NCBI GenBank assembly: GCA_029531795.1
Contig: JAPEIS010000015.1
Location: 930,001 to 994,000 of the forward strand
Direction of reading: 5' to 3'
DNA from: Sclerotinia nivalis
Lineage: Eukaryota > Ascomycota > Leotiomycetes > Helotiales > Sclerotiniaceae
DNA: 64,000 nucleotides
In this document: in pieces, positions 60,734-64,000 of the stretch
Layout: the number at the start of each line of letters is the position of its first letter
Position numbering within the stretch: the first letter of the stretch is position 1
Program-made: the position numbers and the translations under genes
Notes under the pieces: generated by a model
The model's input: only the letters and a program-made list of their open reading frames with translations
What the model was told of the DNA's origin: nothing
Database searches by the model: none

Positions 60734-60846
60734 CACAGACACAGACACAGACACAGACACAGACACAGACACAGACACAGACACAGACACAGACACAGAC
60801 ACAGACACAGACACAGACACAGACACAGACACAGACACAGACACAG
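60734..60846. repeat. CACAGA hexanucleotide microsatellite
   Basis: About 18-19 perfect CACAGA units, preceded by GGCATA-type variants at 60719-60733. In frame it would encode alternating His-Arg on the plus strand or Leu-Cys on the minus strand; neither reading has flanking sequence that supports a protein. Confidence 0.95.
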
Positions 60847-60901
60847 GCAACGCCCAGCTCCCATCAAACCAACCGAAGAAGCAAACAACAGCAAAGGAAA
60901 C

Positions 60902-61237
60902 CTATGCTATAAACAATGATAAAGTCCCTAGAAGAACTACTGTCTGCATATTACCCCTAAGCGATGAAGCAGCACTCGGTGCATTAATATAACCACCTGG
61001 AATACTTTTTGCGACAAATGTTGTGTTGATATTGGTGAGAGATACGAGTGGGGGAGGGATATTTTCTTTGTTCGTACGGGTGGCTCTGAGATATTGAGAT
61101 ATGGCGATGGCGCGTGTTGTGAAGCCTCCACGGGGGAGGAAATGTAGAGAGGAGAGTGAAGGGATATGTGATTTGATGGGAGAAAAGGCCAAAATGGCGG
61201 AGATTAGGGGAAGGAAGATGAGTGATTGAAACCGCAT
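60902..61237 (-). CDS. Small candidate secreted, possibly GPI-anchored protein
   Basis: 111 aa from an ATG at 61237. A hydrophobic N-terminus (MRFQSLIFLPLISAILAFSP) resembles a signal peptide, and a hydrophobic C-terminus (MQTVVLLGTLSLFIA) preceded by small residues (NAPSAASS) resembles a GPI-attachment signal. The mature part is short, with one NTT sequon and no cysteines. I recognise no family. A single exon is assumed. It lies beside the CACAGA microsatellite, about 55 bp from its end. Small size and isolation leave doubt that it is a real gene. Confidence 0.45.
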   Translation of the reverse strand: MRFQSLIFLPLISAILAFSPIKSHIPSLSSLHFLPRGGFTTRAIAISQYLRATRTNKENIPPPLVSLTNINTTFVAKSIPGGYINAPSAASSLRGNMQTVVLLGTLSLFIA

Positions 61238-63055
61238 CTAAACATCTGAAGGAAAAAGAACCTGATTGGGTATGGTTGTTTGAATTTTATTAAAAGGTAT
61301 TTGTGCGCAGGTTCTCTTGAGATTTGGATAAACTGAAGGTATGGTTCTTGCTTCTAAAGAGGATAGAAGCTTTTGTAGCAGGAATAATTGAGTTGAAAGT
61401 AGACAAATATGTTTTAATTATAGAAAATCATATGCAGACAATTGTTGGGATGATTTACTTGGAAGACGCGTAATTGTTAGTTATTGTGAATCCTGTACCA
61501 AATATTCAGGGAATTCATTCCTAAGAATGGCTGAACTTGAATGTTTTTCCATGTCGATAAATTGGGAACATTCCAGAGAGGCCATAAGAAATCTGATTGC
61601 AATTAATACCTGACTAGAGACAGTTTAACGATTGCATGCTTCGCTCACAGCAATTGCAGTAAGGGATTTGAAGAATCTATGTATCACGTGACTGTACCAC
61701 TCAGATTGGAATGTTGACTTTTTGGGATATCTTTGTAAACCGAATTTATGAATAGCTGGATAAAGTGTAGAACGTTTACCGACTAACTGTGAAACAACGA
61801 GATATATATGGAATTATACAACTCGACAGGCACATTAAAAGTGTAGACCAGTCTAAGATCACGTGGCGTATTCTGGGCTCGTTGGAGAGACTATCTCAGG
61901 TAGTTGCTGTCCGCTCGATAGATCAAATTTTTGATTCGACCTTGTGTCATAGGAGAATATGCAATAGAACCAGTCGATTCTTGGAAAAGCTTCTTCGAAA
62001 CCATGGTAACGTACGCTCAAACCCCTAAACATTCAAAGCACGATTCGACCTTCCAAACTCGAGTTTGATCCGTACCAGAAACTTTCTGTGTTTCTCGGCC
62101 CATGAGATCTTAGAATTACAGTCCTCCTGTATTTCAAATGATTTGATTTGTTCTCATATTGCCTACAATGAATGATACTTGGGTTTGAGCTTGGCGGCGG
62201 GTTCAATGTGCCGATGTCTGTGCTCATGACAATTTGTCATTCGGAGATTTCAATCATGAAAGGACTAAGTTCCGTGTCCTGAAGAGTCGGATAATCTAGG
62301 ATTGAAGATCTTCGTAAGCAACGGTTGGGTGGTTCTATATCGGGATGCGGGGGAGAATGGAAGGTTCAAACGAACAAACCCACCGTAGCCGGCGGTTGAA
62401 CAAAATGAAATAAGGCGATTGACGGTGATGAAATTAAAACAAAAACTTGATCTCAGCAAGCACACTTCTTCGTAGACCCGATTGAAGCCCAAAGGCAGGA
62501 ACTAAAAGTTATTCCGTGCAGACAAAACACACATGATTGTTGCCACGTGTTTGAGGGAGAATTTGCATGAATTTGAAGTCAAGACTCTTCGTTTGAAGGT
62601 ATTAATATCCCACGCTTAGCTTTGAAGCTAAGAGAAGTGTGACAAGAATCAGATACGTTGTTGATTGACTAGAGCTCTGTGGACGATACATGTCTTCACA
62701 CTTGTGAAACTTATTATGCATGTGGGCTCCATTGACGCAATACTTGATGGATTTTAATCAAGATCTGCATGTTCTGTGGGCCGTCAAAAATTTAGCAAGA
62801 TGATGCAGCAACACGATTTAATTGACAAAGTACGTGTACGTGTTCGTCGTCCCTTGAAAGATATCAATCAGCTCGTATCGTAGCGTAGTTAGGACGACTC
62901 GAAAAATGGAACCCAAGGCTGTGTATGTAGTTGAAGTCGATTAGAACTTCCTTCCCACATAGGGCGGCTCATCCCAATATCACTCACAGGCTTGTAAGCT
63001 TTTAGGAATTCTAAGATTAGATACAACAATTCCATATGGGTCCGACCTTTTGTAT

Positions 63056-63074
63056 CTCCGTATAGAGTACGGAG
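63056..63074. repeat. Small inverted repeat CTCCGTA / TACGGAG
   Basis: Seven-base arms separated by a TAGAG spacer form a perfect short hairpin. The right arm starts a TACGGAGTA word that recurs elsewhere in the window. Function unknown. Confidence 0.6.
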
Positions 63075-63343
63075 TAGGAGATGCTCCCTGCTCCCGACTC
63101 CCGACTTTCGAGTTCCTCCTTACCGACTTGTTTCACAGTATTTCGTGCAATATCAAATTATAAATGTTCATATCTGATACAATACTGTATGAGCCAACGC
63201 CTGCCAAAATGATTAGATACATCGTTGCCAATAATAGAACACGCACACAAGATCGTTGAGTGGATGAAATAACTTGTCTTAGTCATGATTATTAAATTTT
63301 GATGACTGATGGATATAAAGGTAATTGATTCGGCTCATCATTT

Positions 63344-63370
63344 GACTGAGATGACTGAGATGACTGAGAT
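63344..63370. repeat. Three 9-bp tandem units GACTGAGAT
   Basis: Three perfect direct copies of GACTGAGAT lie in non-coding DNA. Minor simple repeat. Confidence 0.85.
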
Positions 63371-63926
63371 GAATGTGATGAAAATGTGATTTGCTTGTAG
63401 CGTATTATGGGTGAGTGATATGTCCGCTGGGTTGTATTTGAATTCATGGTTCGTGAAATGAGCTTTTCTTGGCGGAAGTTCTAAAGATTACGGAGTAAAG
63501 AAGTTCATGAGAAAAGGAACGGAAGTACTGACTTAAGTCCATGATTCCCGTACAATAAGGACGGTTTCATAGTACTTTCAAGTTGTCCCTTCTCCATTTA
63601 TCCCATTTTTTGGAATTTCGAAAAGGTGCCTCCGTATTCATAACATAGAAAGATATTGATTGAGGAGGTTGATTGAAGACATTAATTTGATGAATTAATA
63701 ACATTTTCCGAGATCTAGGATCTAAATGAATACAGCCTCCTTGGTTGTTGTGGGTAAGAGAAAAGTGCTTCCCGTTAGAGAGAAGGTGTTGGTTTTGGTT
63801 TTGATGTTGCACAGCCTCGTTACAAGTTATTAGTAGAAGTTCCTTGACAAGCTCTGAGCCTGTGACCCTTTCTAATGATCAATCAATCATATTGGTAAGA
63901 TCTCTCTATGAAATTTCATTTGTGAG

Positions 63927-63985
63927 CCAACCATCAACCATCAAACCATCAGCCACCATCAAACCATCAACCACCAACAAACCCC
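63927..63985. repeat. CCATCAA-type imperfect tandem repeat
   Basis: About eight imperfect units of CCATCAA/CCACCAA run to near the right edge of the window. No coding support is visible here. Confidence 0.8.
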
Positions 63986-64000
63986 CAACCCTTTACAACC

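Larger units (their letters stand above)
61238..64000. other. Terminal intergenic region
   Basis: About 2.8 kb with only short ORFs (at most 81 codons) lacking features. Two CACGTG-like sites occur near 61684 and 61861. TACGGAGTA occurs at 63068-63076 and 63489-63497. Two short tandem repeats lie near the right end. Confidence 0.5.

Noticed and set aside
60734..60846. CRISPR array
   Set aside because: The repeat is a uniform hexamer without spacers, and the DNA is fungal.
60656..60919. Plus-strand ORF encoding a long His-Arg repeat
   Set aside because: It is just the CACAGA microsatellite read in frame, with no supporting flanking sequence.

Overview
The window is filamentous ascomycete nuclear DNA. 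The main evidence is gene content: a Polycomb KMT6/EZH2 methyltransferase, a RIC8 G-protein chaperone/GEF, three Zn(II)2Cys6 regulators, a 2EXR protein, a large-subunit catalase with a DJ-1-like tail, a GH35 beta-galactosidase, and short GT-AG introns, mostly 46-63 nt. Moderate AT content and these families suggest a leotiomycete, perhaps close to Botrytis/Sclerotinia; that placement is inference, not read from a marker. No bacterial, viral or intact transposon features were recognised.

Layout: 1-1632 is the 3' part of an EthD-like/alpha-beta-hydrolase gene cut by the left edge. 2292-6625 (-) is KMT6, two ORFs joined by one intron. 8231-11311 (+) is a secreted GH35 beta-galactosidase. 12434-13021 and 13823-14938 (-) are a Cys-containing helical protein and a 2EXR protein. 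16690-19013 (-) is the three-exon catalase. 20150-20780 (+) is a broken O-methyltransferase, 21640-23421 (-) a Zn2Cys6 regulator, 23748-23819 (-) a tRNA-Gln, 24202-24926 (+) a dual-specificity phosphatase. 26349-28541 (-) is a ten-exon amidase and 29066-31401 (-) is RIC8 with a 737-nt first intron. 31767-32279 is a 256-bp tandem duplication whose copies differ almost only by transitions. 33567-34923 (+) is a frameshifted GH64 glucanase, 36153-37854 (+) a secreted histidine acid phosphatase, 38472-39800 (-) a Zn2Cys6 regulator divergent from an MDR oxidoreductase (40351-41490, +).

From about 41.7 kb the window is gene-poor: an ankyrin pseudogene, a third Zn2Cys6 regulator (45865-47379, -), an inverted repeat with a coding remnant (50050-50431), a basic disordered protein (52808-53590, -), a heavily broken 2OG-oxygenase-type gene (55330-58988, +), a CACAGA microsatellite and a small candidate secreted protein (60902-61237, -).

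The genes do not form one pathway. Themes are chromatin and signalling housekeeping (KMT6, RIC8, phosphatase), secreted scavenging enzymes (GH35, GH64, acid phosphatase), and decaying accessory genes. Transition-biased damage (the tandem duplication, in-frame stops, possibly the tRNA) fits repeat-induced point mutation or simple decay. I found no convincing novel defence or mobile system; the most unusual structures are the duplication, the inverted repeat and the large RIC8 intron. Exon coordinates were derived by hand from splice motifs and frame continuity.
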